From Paenirhodobacter populi (lineage in GTDB: Bacteria; Pseudomonadota; Alphaproteobacteria; Rhodobacterales; Rhodobacteraceae), in contig NZ_SAUZ01000006.1 in the NCBI RefSeq assembly GCF_004022215.1, forward strand, positions 1 through 64,000: DNA of 64,000 nt, written 5' to 3'. The translations under genes and the position numbers were made by a program. Below the pieces are notes generated by a model. The model had not been told where the DNA came from. It was given only the letters and a program-made list of their open reading frames with translations, and searched no databases. Numbering within the stretch: position 1 is the first letter of the stretch; each line of letters opens with the position of its first letter. Shown in pieces: positions 1-8,314 of the stretch.

Positions 1-286
1 CGCTCTTCGCCAGCGCCGTCGAGGGCGCGACGATGTGGCTGTAGTCGCCCGCCAGAGACACGATCAGATCGGCCAGCGGCTCGGCCAGACCATGCGCATA
101 GGCGGCATCGTCCGCCACCAGCACCTTCGCCACGCCGTCGAGCGCCGCGACCGGGCCCGCATCGACCCCCTGCCCCGCCACCAGAACCGTCACCGGGCCA
201 AGCGACTTCGCCGCCGTCAGCGCCTTCGCCGTCGCGTCCAGCGCCACCGCGCCGCCCTGCACTTCCGCAATCAGAAGAACCGCCAT
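1..286 (-). CDS. etfA: Electron transfer flavoprotein alpha subunit, N-terminal part (partial)
   Basis: Only the N-terminal ~95 residues are present; the rest lies beyond base 1. The product begins [21 protein letters not shown], the typical EtfA opening. EtfA with EtfB forms the FAD/AMP heterodimer that passes electrons from acyl-CoA and other dehydrogenases to ETF-ubiquinone oxidoreductase. Its start codon shares one base with the etfB stop (TGATG), so the two genes are translationally coupled and in the usual etfB-etfA order. Identity rests on the N-terminal sequence and on the adjacent etfB. Confidence 0.93.
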   Translation of the reverse strand, partial: MAVLLIAEVQGGAVALDATAKALTAAKSLGPVTVLVAGQGVDAGPVAALDGVAKVLVADDAAYAHGLAEPLADLIVSLAGDYSHIVAPSTALAKS

Positions 287-1044
287 CAGATCGCCCCCGC
301 TTCCTTCAGTTTCGCCACCAGCTCGTCGACCGAGCCGACCCTGACCCCGGCCTTGCGCCCGGCGGGCTCGGCCGTCTTCACCACCGTCAGCCGGGGGCTG
401 ACGTCGACGCCATAATCGGCGGCGGTCTTCTCGGCCAGAGGTTTCTTCTTTGCCTTCATGATGTTGGGCAGGCTCGCGTAGCGCGGCTCGTTCAGCCGCA
501 GGTCGGCGGTGACGATCGCCGGCAGCGTGACCTCGATCGTCTGAAGCCCGCCATCGACCTCGCGCGTCACCTTGGCCTTCCCGCCCTCGACGGTGATTTC
601 CGAGGCGAAGGTCGCCTGCGGCCAGCCCAGCAGCGCCGCCAGCATCTGTCCCGTCGCGTTCATGTCGTTGTCGATCGCCTGCTTGCCGGTCAGGATCAAG
701 CCGGGCTGTTCCTCTTTGGCCACGGCAGCCAGGATCTTCGCCACCGCCAGCGGCTCGATATCCGTGCCCGCATCCTCGGAGGCCACCACCAGTACAGCCC
801 GGTCCGCCCCCATCGCCATCGCCGTGCGCAACGTCTCCTGCGCCTGCTTCACCCCGATCGACACCACCACGATCTCCGACGCGACGCCCTTCTCCTTCAA
901 CCGGATCGCCTCTTCCACAGCAATCTCGTCAAACGGATTCATCGACATCTTCACATTCGCAAGGTCGACGCCGCTACCGTCCGCCTTCACGCGGACCTTC
1001 ACATTGTAATCGACCACGCGTTTCACGGGCACTAGGACCTTCAT
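286..1044 (-). CDS. etfB: Electron transfer flavoprotein beta subunit
   Basis: 252 residues, the normal EtfB length. It starts [20 protein letters not shown] and carries the family signature near residues 120-150 ([28 protein letters not shown]). It binds AMP and, with EtfA, carries electrons from fatty-acid and amino-acid dehydrogenases to the quinone pool. It is the first gene of an etfB-etfA operon reading off the left edge. The roughly 120 bases upstream hold no gene and presumably the promoter. No unusual residues were noticed. Confidence 0.96.
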   Translation of the reverse strand: MKVLVPVKRVVDYNVKVRVKADGSGVDLANVKMSMNPFDEIAVEEAIRLKEKGVASEIVVVSIGVKQAQETLRTAMAMGADRAVLVVASEDAGTDIEPLAVAKILAAVAKEEQPGLILTGKQAIDNDMNATGQMLAALLGWPQATFASEITVEGGKAKVTREVDGGLQTIEVTLPAIVTADLRLNEPRYASLPNIMKAKKKPLAEKTAADYGVDVSPRLTVVKTAEPAGRKAGVRVGSVDELVAKLKEAGAI

Positions 1045-1163
1045 CGGTGGTGTCTCCCTTTCGTTTCCGCCACGGCGGGCGGCGGGTCATGGTTTCCGGA
1101 ATTTGTTACTAGAGCCACAGCGACAGGAACAGCGCAAAATCGACGCCTTTCGCCTTTGCTACG

Positions 1164-1745
1164 TCACGTTCCTTCGCGGTTCGCGCCCGGCACCCAGAGG
1201 ATGTCGGCCCTGCCTTCGTCATTGGCGATGCGCCCGGCGGTAAAGAACCAGTCGGACAGGCGGTTGAGGTAGATCAGCGCCTGATCGTTGACCTCCTCGG
1301 CCACGGCAAGCGCCACGGCCTCGCGTTCCGCGCGGCGCGCGACGGTGCGGCACAGGTGCAGATGCGCCGACAAGGCGCTGCCGCCGGGCAGGATGAAACT
1401 GCGCAGGGGGTCGAGCCGCGCGATCATCGCATCCATCTCGCTTTCCAGCCGGGCCACCTGCGCGGGCACGATGCGCAGGACGGGGTGGCCCGCCTCGCCG
1501 TCCCGCGCCATGTCCGGCCGGGCCAGATCGGCGCCAAGGTCGAACAGGTCGTTCTGGATCCGGGCGATGGCCGCGGCCATCTCCCCGCCGGCATGCAGCC
1601 GCGCCAGGCCAAGCGTGGCGTTCAGCTCATCCACCGTGCCATAGGCCGCGACCCTCGGCGCATGTTTCGGCACGCGCGCGCCATTGCCAAGCGCGGTTTC
1701 GCCCGCGTCGCCGGTCTTCGTATAGATCCTGTTCAGAACGACCAT
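1164..1745 (-). CDS. Cob(I)alamin adenosyltransferase, PduO type
   Basis: 193 residues in the ATP:cob(I)alamin adenosyltransferase (PduO/MMAB) family, which makes adenosylcobalamin. Visible signatures are the N-terminal ATP-binding strand RIYTKTGDAGETALGNG (about residues 6-22), VDELNATLGLAR, and the C-terminal active-site helix LNRLSDWFF. I use the ATG at 1745 because a GGGGGTG stretch sits just upstream; a GTG six bases earlier (1751) is possible. The gene lies 11 bases after a small membrane-protein gene and upstream of etfBA, a neighbourhood common in Rhodobacterales. The symbol varies between genomes (pduO, cobO), so none is given. Confidence 0.93.
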   Translation of the reverse strand: MVVLNRIYTKTGDAGETALGNGARVPKHAPRVAAYGTVDELNATLGLARLHAGGEMAAAIARIQNDLFDLGADLARPDMARDGEAGHPVLRIVPAQVARLESEMDAMIARLDPLRSFILPGGSALSAHLHLCRTVARRAEREAVALAVAEEVNDQALIYLNRLSDWFFTAGRIANDEGRADILWVPGANREGT

Positions 1746-1756
1746 CGCCACCCCCG

Positions 1757-1954
1757 TTAGAATTTGTGGCGCATCAGAATGAACAGCACGATCAGCCCGA
1801 AAGCAACCACCTGCGCGGCGATCCGCAACTGCTTCATGCGGCGGATGTCCTGCTCGCTCTGACCACGCCCCCAGACCAGCACCCCGGCCAGCAGAACGAA
1901 GATCACCGCCACGCAGGCGCCCAGCATCACCAGAAGATTTGGATTTTCAAACAT
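1757..1954 (-). CDS. Small twin-transmembrane protein, HIG1-like
   Basis: 65 residues with two hydrophobic helices (about 6-28 and 44-61) joined by a short charged loop, GRGQSEQDIRRMKQLR. The loop and second helix resemble the HIG1 domain of small respiratory-chain-associated proteins, where an Arg/Lys-rich loop leads into the second helix. A strong AGGAGG site precedes the ATG at 1954. It is the first gene of a pair with the cobalamin adenosyltransferase. The function is inferred only from topology and the loop; no enzyme motif is present. Confidence 0.75.
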   Translation of the reverse strand: MFENPNLLVMLGACVAVIFVLLAGVLVWGRGQSEQDIRRMKQLRIAAQVVAFGLIVLFILMRHKF

Positions 1955-2047
1955 CTTTGCCTCCTCCTTTCGGGAAGACTAGCGGCATGGCGCCGAAATG
2001 CGACCGGAAAGTCAGGCACCCAACCATCCTAAAGAACGCCCTGCTCC

Positions 2048-2112
2048 CTTCATTCTTCCATAAATATCCCGGGGTGAATTCGCTGAAAGCGAAGAGGGGC
2101 AGCGCCCCTGCA
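2048..2112 (-). repeat. Composite 3'-end repeat, copy 1
   Basis: Read on the minus strand, this starts about 20 bases after the stop of the SDR gene. It has a GC hairpin (AGGGGC-GCT-GCCCCT, 2095-2109), a ~20-base spacer, and the core CCCCGGGATATTTATGGAAGAATGAAG (2048-2074, cited in two overlapping parts: CCCCGGGATATTT, then ATGGAAGAATGAAG). The same arrangement recurs at 8036-8150 and 21281-21348, each time just after a stop codon and in the same orientation as the gene before it. It may act as a terminator or RNA 3'-processing signal; there is no U tract. Confidence 0.75.
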
Positions 2113-2129
2113 ACCTGTCCACCCGCGCC

Positions 2130-2957
2130 TCAGGCCTTGTTGAGGAACCAGTCGCGCAGACGCGGCGGGGCAAGGCGACGCAGCCATGACGCCAGATGCG
2201 TGGCCCCGGTGACGTAGTAATGGGATTTGGGGTTCGGCGCCTCCAGCGCGCGGAGCAGCGCCGCCGTTACCGCGGCGGGCGGCAGCTCGAACCTGTCGGG
2301 CTTGTCCGAGGGATGGTAGAGCCGCTTCAGCAGCGAGCCTTCGTATTGCGCCCGCCGGGCCGAGGCGCGCCAGTCTACCCATTTCTCGAAATGCGGGATC
2401 GAGTTGCGGCGGAACGCGGTCGGGATCGGACCGGGGTTCAGCGTGATGACCCGGATCGGCGTATCGCGCATTTCCAGACGCAGCACATCGGTCAGCCCTT
2501 CCAGCGCGAATTTCGTGGCGACATAGGACCCGCGCCAGCGCGCCGCCACCAGCCCGAGGACCGAGGAACAGTTCACGATCCGACCCGACCCCTGCGCCAG
2601 CATCACCCGGATCGCGCGGGTGGTCAGGTCATGCAGGCCGAACAGGTTCGTCTCGAAATTCTCGCGCAGCGCGCCCACCGGCAGATCCTCGACCGCACCC
2701 GGGCAGGCGAAGGCGGCGTTGTTGTACAGCGCGTCGAGCCGCCCGTCCGTGATCCGCATCGCCTCCTCGAACCCTGCGGCGATCGAGGCGGGATCGGCCA
2801 TGTCGATGACAAAGGACGTCAGCCCCTCGGCCCGCAGGCGTTCGCAATCCTCCTCCCTCCGGCAGGTGGCAAGAACAGTCCATCCCGCCTTGCGCAGCCC
2901 AAGCGCCGCATCATGGCCGATGCCCGAGGAACAGCCGGTGATCAGGATGGTCTTCAT
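2130..2957 (-). CDS. Short-chain dehydrogenase/reductase (SDR)
   Basis: 275 residues with a classical SDR fold. The cofactor-binding glycine motif TGCSSGIGHDAALGL is at about 8-22, NNAA lies in the middle, and the catalytic Ser plus YVATK pair follow in NCSSVLG...YVATKFALEGL. It probably uses NAD(P)H to oxidise or reduce an alcohol or ketone; the substrate cannot be read from sequence. The ATG at 2957 is chosen for the GGGGAAAG site just upstream; longer reading is possible but less likely. It is transcribed alone, divergently from the MATE gene. Confidence 0.88.
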   Translation of the reverse strand: MKTILITGCSSGIGHDAALGLRKAGWTVLATCRREEDCERLRAEGLTSFVIDMADPASIAAGFEEAMRITDGRLDALYNNAAFACPGAVEDLPVGALRENFETNLFGLHDLTTRAIRVMLAQGSGRIVNCSSVLGLVAARWRGSYVATKFALEGLTDVLRLEMRDTPIRVITLNPGPIPTAFRRNSIPHFEKWVDWRASARRAQYEGSLLKRLYHPSDKPDRFELPPAAVTAALLRALEAPNPKSHYYVTGATHLASWLRRLAPPRLRDWFLNKA

Positions 2958-3032
2958 GCTTTCCCCTTTCGCCACGCCGTGACAATGCCGCGCGCCGCCC
3001 TAGAATGAAAGCGCCCGAACGAGGAGAATTTG

Positions 3033-4505
3033 ATGAAAGCCCGCCCTTCCCTGACGACCGGCCCGATCGGCCCGGCGCTGCTGCTTTTCGCGCTGCCGAC
3101 GCTGGGGTCCTCGGTGCTGCAATCGGCGAACGGGTCGATCGACGCGGTCTGGGTGGGCCGGCTGATCGGGGAAAACGCGCTGGCGGCGACGACGAACGGC
3201 AACCTCGTGCTGTTCCTGCTGACGGCCTTCGTCTTCGGCTTCGGCATGGCCTCGACCATCCTGATCGGGCAATCGGTGGGGCGCGGCGACATGGTGGCCG
3301 CGCGCGAGGTGGTGGGCACGGCGATCGGCACCTTCGTGCCGCTGACGGCGGTGATCGCGGTGCTGGGCTGGATCTATGCGCCCGATCTGCTGGCGGCTCT
3401 GGGCACGCCCGCCGAGACGGTGCCGCTGGCGATAGACTTCCTGCGGGTGATCTTTGCCGCGATGCCGGCGGTGCTGATGCTGACGCTGCTGATGATGGCG
3501 CTGCGCGGGTCGGGTGATGCGGTCACGCCGCTGATCTTCATGGCGATCGCGGTGGTGCTGGATACGGTGCTGAACCCGATGTTCATCCTCGGGCTCGGGC
3601 CGCTGCCGGCGATGGGGATCGGCGGGTCGGCCCTTGCCACGGCGCTGGCGAATTACGTCAGCCTGATCGGGATGCTGATCTATATTTACGCCAAGGATCT
3701 GCCGCTGCGGCTGCGCGGGGCGGAAATGCGGCTGCTGATCCCCACGCCCTCGGTGCTGAAGCTGATGCTGTCCAAGGGACTGCCGATCGGGATCCAGATG
3801 GTCGTGGTATCGTCGTCCATGCTGACGATGCTGACGCTGGTCAACCGCGAGGGCGTGGATACGGCGGCGGCCTTTGGCGCGACGCAGCAATTGTGGACCT
3901 ATGTGCAGATGCCCGCGATGGCGCTTGGCGCCGCGGTCAGCGCGATGGCCGCGCAGAACATCGGCGCCGGGCGGTGGGACCGGGTGCGGCGGATCACGCA
4001 GCTTGGCATCGGCTACAACATCGTGCTGACCGGCGGGCTGGTGGTGGCGCTGTTCTTCGCCGACCGCTGGGTGATGGAGCTGTTCCTTGCCCCCGGCAGC
4101 CCGGCGATCGAGATCGGCCGGCATATCGGTCAGGTCTCGACCTGGGGTTTCATCTGCTTTGGCGTGACGATGGTGCTGTTCGGCACGATCCGCGCGAACG
4201 GTCAGGTGATCTGGCCGCTGATCATCCTGTTCGTGTCGATGTATCCGGTGCGGCTCGGCTTTGCCTTCGGGCTGCGGGACTGGCTTGGCACGGATGCCCT
4301 GTGGCTGAGCTTCCCGGCGGCGATGGTCTCGACGCTGATCATGGCGACGGCCCTGTATCTGCAGGGCGGGTGGCGCAAGGCGCCGGTGATGCGGTTCGAC
4401 GATAGCCGGATCAAGTCCGCGCCGGCCGAAATCTCGGTCGTGGCCGAGGGCGCGCCCGCGCGGAACCCGAACGCCCCCGCGACCGGGCAGGCGCCGAACA
4501 TCTAG
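3033..4505 (+). CDS. MATE family efflux transporter
   Basis: 490 residues with about 12 hydrophobic helices in the two-fold repeat of MATE exporters. The first repeat opens GPALLLFALPTLGSSVLQS and contains VWVGRLIGENALAA; the second opens LMLSKGLPIGIQMVVVS. Such proteins expel cationic drugs or metabolites in exchange for Na+ or H+. The ATG at 3033 follows a GAGGAG site at 3021-3026. The stop codon lies in a CTAG shared with the oppositely oriented DedA gene. The substrate is unknown. Confidence 0.92.
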   Translation: MKARPSLTTGPIGPALLLFALPTLGSSVLQSANGSIDAVWVGRLIGENALAATTNGNLVLFLLTAFVFGFGMASTILIGQSVGRGDMVAAREVVGTAIGTFVPLTAVIAVLGWIYAPDLLAALGTPAETVPLAIDFLRVIFAAMPAVLMLTLLMMALRGSGDAVTPLIFMAIAVVLDTVLNPMFILGLGPLPAMGIGGSALATALANYVSLIGMLIYIYAKDLPLRLRGAEMRLLIPTPSVLKLMLSKGLPIGIQMVVVSSSMLTMLTLVNREGVDTAAAFGATQQLWTYVQMPAMALGAAVSAMAAQNIGAGRWDRVRRITQLGIGYNIVLTGGLVVALFFADRWVMELFLAPGSPAIEIGRHIGQVSTWGFICFGVTMVLFGTIRANGQVIWPLIILFVSMYPVRLGFAFGLRDWLGTDALWLSFPAAMVSTLIMATALYLQGGWRKAPVMRFDDSRIKSAPAEISVVAEGAPARNPNAPATGQAPNI

Positions 4506-5017
4506 TGCCAGCGCAGGTGGTGCGCATCGACCCCGAACCAATAGGCCGCGCCGACCCAGACCGAGACCCACAGCGCCGCCCCGATCGCATTGGCGATGAG
4601 GAAGCGGCCCCAGTGCATCCCCGCCGTGCCCGCCGCGACGCCGTTCAATTGCCGCAGCACCGCGACGAAGCGCGCCGCCATCACGATCCAGACGCCATGC
4701 CGCCGGATCACATGTTCGACCCGCGACAGCCGCGCATCGGTCAGGCCGATCTTCGCCCCATAGCGCAGCACGGCGGGCCGCCCCAGCCTGCGCCCGATCA
4801 GATAGCCGGTATTGTCGCCCAGAACCGCCGCGGCAAAGGCCGTCAGCCACAGGGGCAGCAGCGCCAGATCCCCTTTTGCCGCCAGCGTCCCCGCCAGCAG
4901 CAGCAGCGTTTCCCCCGGCAGGGGCACCCCGAGCGATTCAAAGAACAGGTCGCCGAAGATCACCGGCAGGCCGTAGGAATGGAGGGTCTGCTCGACCCAG
5001 GAAAAGGAACAGCACAT
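4502..5017 (-). CDS. DedA family membrane protein
   Basis: 171 residues of the DedA/VTT family: a re-entrant segment with FESLGVPLPGETLLLLAG (about 27-44) and a later conserved helix with ARFVAVLRQLNGVAAG. Members reside in the inner membrane and support envelope homeostasis; several act in flipping undecaprenyl phosphate or phospholipids. The gene converges on the MATE gene and the two share the palindrome CTAG as overlapping stop codons. It is slightly shorter than E. coli DedA paralogues (about 200-220 residues). Confidence 0.9.
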   Translation of the reverse strand: MCCSFSWVEQTLHSYGLPVIFGDLFFESLGVPLPGETLLLLAGTLAAKGDLALLPLWLTAFAAAVLGDNTGYLIGRRLGRPAVLRYGAKIGLTDARLSRVEHVIRRHGVWIVMAARFVAVLRQLNGVAAGTAGMHWGRFLIANAIGAALWVSVWVGAAYWFGVDAHHLRWH

Positions 5018-5211
5018 GCGGGCCTCCGATCGGTTCGGGCCAGTCTAGCCCTATCCGCCGGCTGCGCGCCAGATCCCGGAAAGGCCCGGAAAAGCGGGGA
5101 TTTCCGCGAAACCGCATTGCCGCGCCGGGTCCTCCGCCCCATATTCTGGGCAAACCGATGCGCCGGTGCGATCCGGCGCGGGACCGGGCATGCGAAGGAA
5201 TGGGACGACCC

Positions 5212-6168
5212 ATGGCTGACGACAACAAGACACCATATGAGGTGCTCGGGGTGGCAAAGACCGCCTCGGACGCCGAGATCAAGAAGGCCTACCGCAAGCT
5301 GGCGAAGGAACTCCACCCCGATCTGACCGGAGGCGATGCCGCGAAGGCGGACAGGTTCAAGGCGGTTTCCGCCGCCTACGACCTGCTGCGCGACGCGGAA
5401 AAGCGCCGCCGCTACGACGCGGGCGAAATCGACGCCAGCGGGCAGGAACGGCCGCAGGAACAATATTACCGGCAATATGCGGAAAACGACCCCTCGGGCC
5501 GCTACGAATACGAAGGCGGCTTCGACGATCTGGGCGATCTGTTCAAGAACGCCTTCCGGGGCGGCGGCCGCAGCCGGGGCGGATTTTCGTCGGGCTTCGG
5601 CGAAGATTTCTCGCACATGAAGATGCGCGGGCAGGATCTGCATTTCCACATGGAGATCAGCTTCCGCGAGGCGGTCGAGGGCGGCAAGAAGGCCGTCACC
5701 CTGCCCGAGGCCGGGCGGCTGGAAATCACCATCCCGGCGGGGATCGAGGATGGCCAGACCCTGCGGCTGGCCGGCAAGGGCGGTCCGGGCGCCAATGGCG
5801 GCGCGCCGGGCGATGCGCTGATCACCATCTCGGTCGCCGAGGATCCGGTTTTCACCCGCGACGGCGACGACATCCACATGGATCTGCCCGTCTCTATCGA
5901 CGAGGCGGTGCTGGGCGGCCCGGTCGAGGTGCCCCTGCCCGGCGGACGGGTGCGGCTGAAGGTGCCCGCGAACTCCTCCTCGGGCCGGGTGATGCGGCTG
6001 CGCGGCAAGGGCGTCGTGCGCGCGAACGGCCGCGCCGGGGATCTTTTGGTGACGTTGAAGGTTGTCCTGCCGCAGACAGAGGATCCCGCGCTGGCAGAGG
6101 CGATCCGCAAATGGCGGGCGGAGCATTCCTATGACGCCCGTGCGAACTGGGAGGGCAACCGGAAATGA
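5212..6168 (+). CDS. cbpA: DnaJ-class co-chaperone, CbpA type
   Basis: 318 residues. An N-terminal J domain (about 6-72) holds the HPD tripeptide in KELHPDLTGG, a Gly/Phe-rich linker follows (GGGRSRGGFSSGFG), then two C-terminal peptide-binding domains (RLAGKGGPGANGG, RLRGKGV). The Cys zinc fingers of DnaJ are absent, which marks the CbpA type. It stimulates DnaK ATPase. ATG 5212 is preferred; an in-frame ATG at 5200 has its GAAGGA site too close. The stop overlaps the next start (ATGA), and that neighbour is the cognate modulator. Confidence 0.93.
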   Translation: MADDNKTPYEVLGVAKTASDAEIKKAYRKLAKELHPDLTGGDAAKADRFKAVSAAYDLLRDAEKRRRYDAGEIDASGQERPQEQYYRQYAENDPSGRYEYEGGFDDLGDLFKNAFRGGGRSRGGFSSGFGEDFSHMKMRGQDLHFHMEISFREAVEGGKKAVTLPEAGRLEITIPAGIEDGQTLRLAGKGGPGANGGAPGDALITISVAEDPVFTRDGDDIHMDLPVSIDEAVLGGPVEVPLPGGRVRLKVPANSSSGRVMRLRGKGVVRANGRAGDLLVTLKVVLPQTEDPALAEAIRKWRAEHSYDARANWEGNRK

Positions 6169-6497
6169 TGACCGAAACCGACATCCTGACCCGGATCGAC
6201 CGTCTGACCCATGACCGGCTGACGCTGTGCGTGACGCGATCCTGGGTGCGGCCGCGCCGCTCGCAACAGGGCGTGGTCTATGACGACACCGACCTTGCGC
6301 GGCTGCGGCTGATCGTCGAGCTGACCGAGGACATGGCCGTGAACGACGAGGCGGTGCCGCTGATCCTGAACCTGATCGACGAGGTGACCACCCTGCGCCG
6401 CGGCATGCGCACGGTCGAAGGCGCCCTGCGCGCCGAGGGGCTGGGCGAAAGGCTGCTGGCCCGGATCACCGCCATGCAGGACGACGGGCGCGAATGA
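6165..6497 (+). CDS. cbpM: Chaperone modulator CbpM-like protein
   Basis: 110 residues with a short MerR-like helical pattern: YDDTDLARLRLIVELTEDM followed by a Leu-rich helix LILNLIDEVTTLRRG. CbpM binds the J domain of CbpA and restrains it. The start overlaps the cbpA stop (ATGATG; ATG 6165 or 6168), and its own stop overlaps the cls start by four bases, so the three genes form one coupled operon. The call depends partly on position after cbpA. Confidence 0.85.
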   Translation: MMTETDILTRIDRLTHDRLTLCVTRSWVRPRRSQQGVVYDDTDLARLRLIVELTEDMAVNDEAVPLILNLIDEVTTLRRGMRTVEGALRAEGLGERLLARITAMQDDGRE

Positions 6498-7942
6498 CGG
6501 GACTGGCCGAGGCCCTGTCATCCCATTTCACGTTGCTGGCGGTGCCGGTCGGCCTGTTGCTGCTGCACGGCACCGCCGTCATTCTGGCCTTTCGCGCCAT
6601 CCGCACGGCCCGCACGCCGCAGGGCGCGGTGGGCTGGACGGTGTTCCTGATCGCGCTGCCCTATGTCGGCGTGCCCGCCTATTTCATCTTTGGCGACATC
6701 CGCTATCCGGCGATGATCCGCGACCGCAAGCTGTCCGAGGCGGCGGCGCGGCTGCGCAACGCGCCCGAGGCCGATGTCGGCGCCCCGCCCCTGTCGCTGC
6801 ATGCCTCGCATCTGATGGCCGGGTTCGAGGCGATCGCCGCCCGTCCCGCCGTCGGCGGCAATGCGGTCGAACTGCTGATCGAAAGCCGGGTGGTGTTCGA
6901 AACGCTCTTCGCCTCGATCCGCGAGGCGGAGCATTATGTCCTGATCGAGACCTATATCCTGCGCGACGACGGGCTGGGCCGGGCGCTTCAGGACCTGCTT
7001 TTGGAAAAGCGCGCGCAGGGGGTGCGGGTCTGCGTCCTTTACGATCCGGTCGGCAGCTACGGGCTGCACCGCAGCTATCTGGACCGGATGCGCGAGGGCG
7101 GGATCGAGATCAACAACTTCCATGCCCGCCACCCGCAGCGGCGGCTGTCGCTGACCCGGGTGAACTTTCGCAACCACCGCAAGATCGCGGTGATCGACGG
7201 CAATGTGGCCTTCACCGGCGGCTACAATATCGGCGACGAATATATCGGGCGCGATCCGCGGCTGGGTCCGTGGCGGGATACGATGATCCGGCTGGAAGGG
7301 CCGGTGGTGGATCAGCTGCAACTGCATTTCGCCGAGGACTGGCACTGGGCCACGGGCGAGGTGCTGGATCTGGAATGGCGCCCCGACGTGAGCGGGCTGG
7401 TGCCGGCGCTGGCGCTGGCCTCGGGGCCGTCCGACGCACAGGAAACCGGGGCGCTGTTCTTCACCCATGCGATCACCGCGGCGCGACAACGGCTGTGGAT
7501 CGCGTCGCCCTATTTCACCCCGGACACCGGGCTGATGCAGGCGTTGCGGCTGGCCGCGCTGCGCGGGGTCGATGTGCGGATCCTGATCGCCGGGGAGCGC
7601 GACCACTGGCTGGTCTGGCTCGCCGGCTTTGCCTTCATCGAGGCGATGCGCGGTTCCGGCGTGAAGATCTACCGCTATTCCGCGGGGTTCATGCACCAGA
7701 AGGTGGTGCTGGTCGATGACGACATCGCCGCCGTCGGCAGCCACAATCTGGACAGCCGTTCCTGCCGGCTGAATTTCGAGGCCTCGGTCGTGCTGGCCGA
7801 TCCGGCCTTTGCCGCCGAAGTCGCGGCGATGCTTGAAGAGGATTTCAGCCGGGCGCGGCTGTACAGCCGGCCGCTGGCCGATGCCTCATGGCCGCTGCGC
7901 ATCGCGGCGCCCGTGGCGCGGCTGTTCGCGCCGGTGCTGTGA
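6494..7942 (+). CDS. cls: Cardiolipin synthase (phospholipase D family)
   Basis: 482 residues: two N-terminal membrane helices, then two phospholipase D HKD motifs. The first is NHRKIAVIDG with GGYNIGDEY downstream; the second is MHQKVVLVDD with GSHNLDSRS downstream. It condenses phosphatidylglycerol (or PG and PE) into cardiolipin at the inner membrane. The length matches bacterial Cls. It is the last gene of the cbpA-cbpM-cls operon and is followed by a composite 3'-end repeat. Confidence 0.95.
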   Translation: MTGLAEALSSHFTLLAVPVGLLLLHGTAVILAFRAIRTARTPQGAVGWTVFLIALPYVGVPAYFIFGDIRYPAMIRDRKLSEAAARLRNAPEADVGAPPLSLHASHLMAGFEAIAARPAVGGNAVELLIESRVVFETLFASIREAEHYVLIETYILRDDGLGRALQDLLLEKRAQGVRVCVLYDPVGSYGLHRSYLDRMREGGIEINNFHARHPQRRLSLTRVNFRNHRKIAVIDGNVAFTGGYNIGDEYIGRDPRLGPWRDTMIRLEGPVVDQLQLHFAEDWHWATGEVLDLEWRPDVSGLVPALALASGPSDAQETGALFFTHAITAARQRLWIASPYFTPDTGLMQALRLAALRGVDVRILIAGERDHWLVWLAGFAFIEAMRGSGVKIYRYSAGFMHQKVVLVDDDIAAVGSHNLDSRSCRLNFEASVVLADPAFAAEVAAMLEEDFSRARLYSRPLADASWPLRIAAPVARLFAPVL

Positions 7943-8035
7943 TCGGGCAGCGGGCGGGTGTTTTCCCGTGAATCGTTGGTGCTGTGACTGGCGGCGCGGC
8001 GGGTTCCATTCATTGAATCGCCGGTTCAGACGGAT

Positions 8036-8150
8036 GGGGAGAAGGGGGCCAGCCCCCTCGCCCGTGTCCGTGCATTCGGCGGGCCGATCTTCCACCGGAA
8101 GATCGGCTTGTCCGCCTCATCCCGGGATATTTGAGGAAAGATGAAAGGGA
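8036..8150 (+). repeat. Composite 3'-end repeat, copy 2 (with inserted hairpin)
   Basis: It lies in the 372-base gap between cls and the TRAP operon, in the cls orientation. A GC hairpin GGGGGC-CA-GCCCCC (8044-8057) is followed by TCGCCCG and, after a longer spacer than in the other copies, the core CCCGGGATATTTGAGGAAAG (8121-8140). The extra spacer contains an 11-bp perfect hairpin (8083-8107). The remaining ~100 bases each side hold no gene that I can support. Confidence 0.7.
8083..8107. repeat. Perfect 11-bp hairpin inside repeat copy 2
   Basis: GCCGATCTTCC, a three-base loop ACC, then GGAAGATCGGC: a perfect stem. Copies 1 and 3 of the composite element lack it, so it looks like an insertion of a small palindromic repeat into this copy. 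Confidence 0.75.
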
Positions 8151-8257
8151 GGAAGCGGGCCGGACGGTTCTGGAATGCGCGTTTAGTGCGCATCCATACA
8201 TTTTCGTGATCGCCGGACAGGCAAAAGCGGGCTGAAGCGCCGTCTCTGGCGGGTTTT

Positions 8258-8275
8258 GTTGACTCGTCGGTCAAC
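8258..8275. promoter_or_regulatory. Candidate operator upstream of the TRAP operon
   Basis: Perfect inverted repeat GTTGAC-TCGTCG-GTCAAC, 40 bases before the dctQ start. Spacing and symmetry fit a dimeric regulator (GntR-type sites often look like this). The regulator is not encoded next to it, so this is inference from symmetry and position. Confidence 0.5.
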
Positions 8276-8314
8276 ATCACGAAACCGTTTCCGGGTAGCC
8301 GCCAAGGGGTCCGG

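Noticed and set aside
3000-4850. A very long open frame opposite the MATE gene (616 codons)
   Set aside because: It is Arg/His/Gln-rich with no domain and runs exactly opposite a clear membrane protein: a GC-rich shadow frame.
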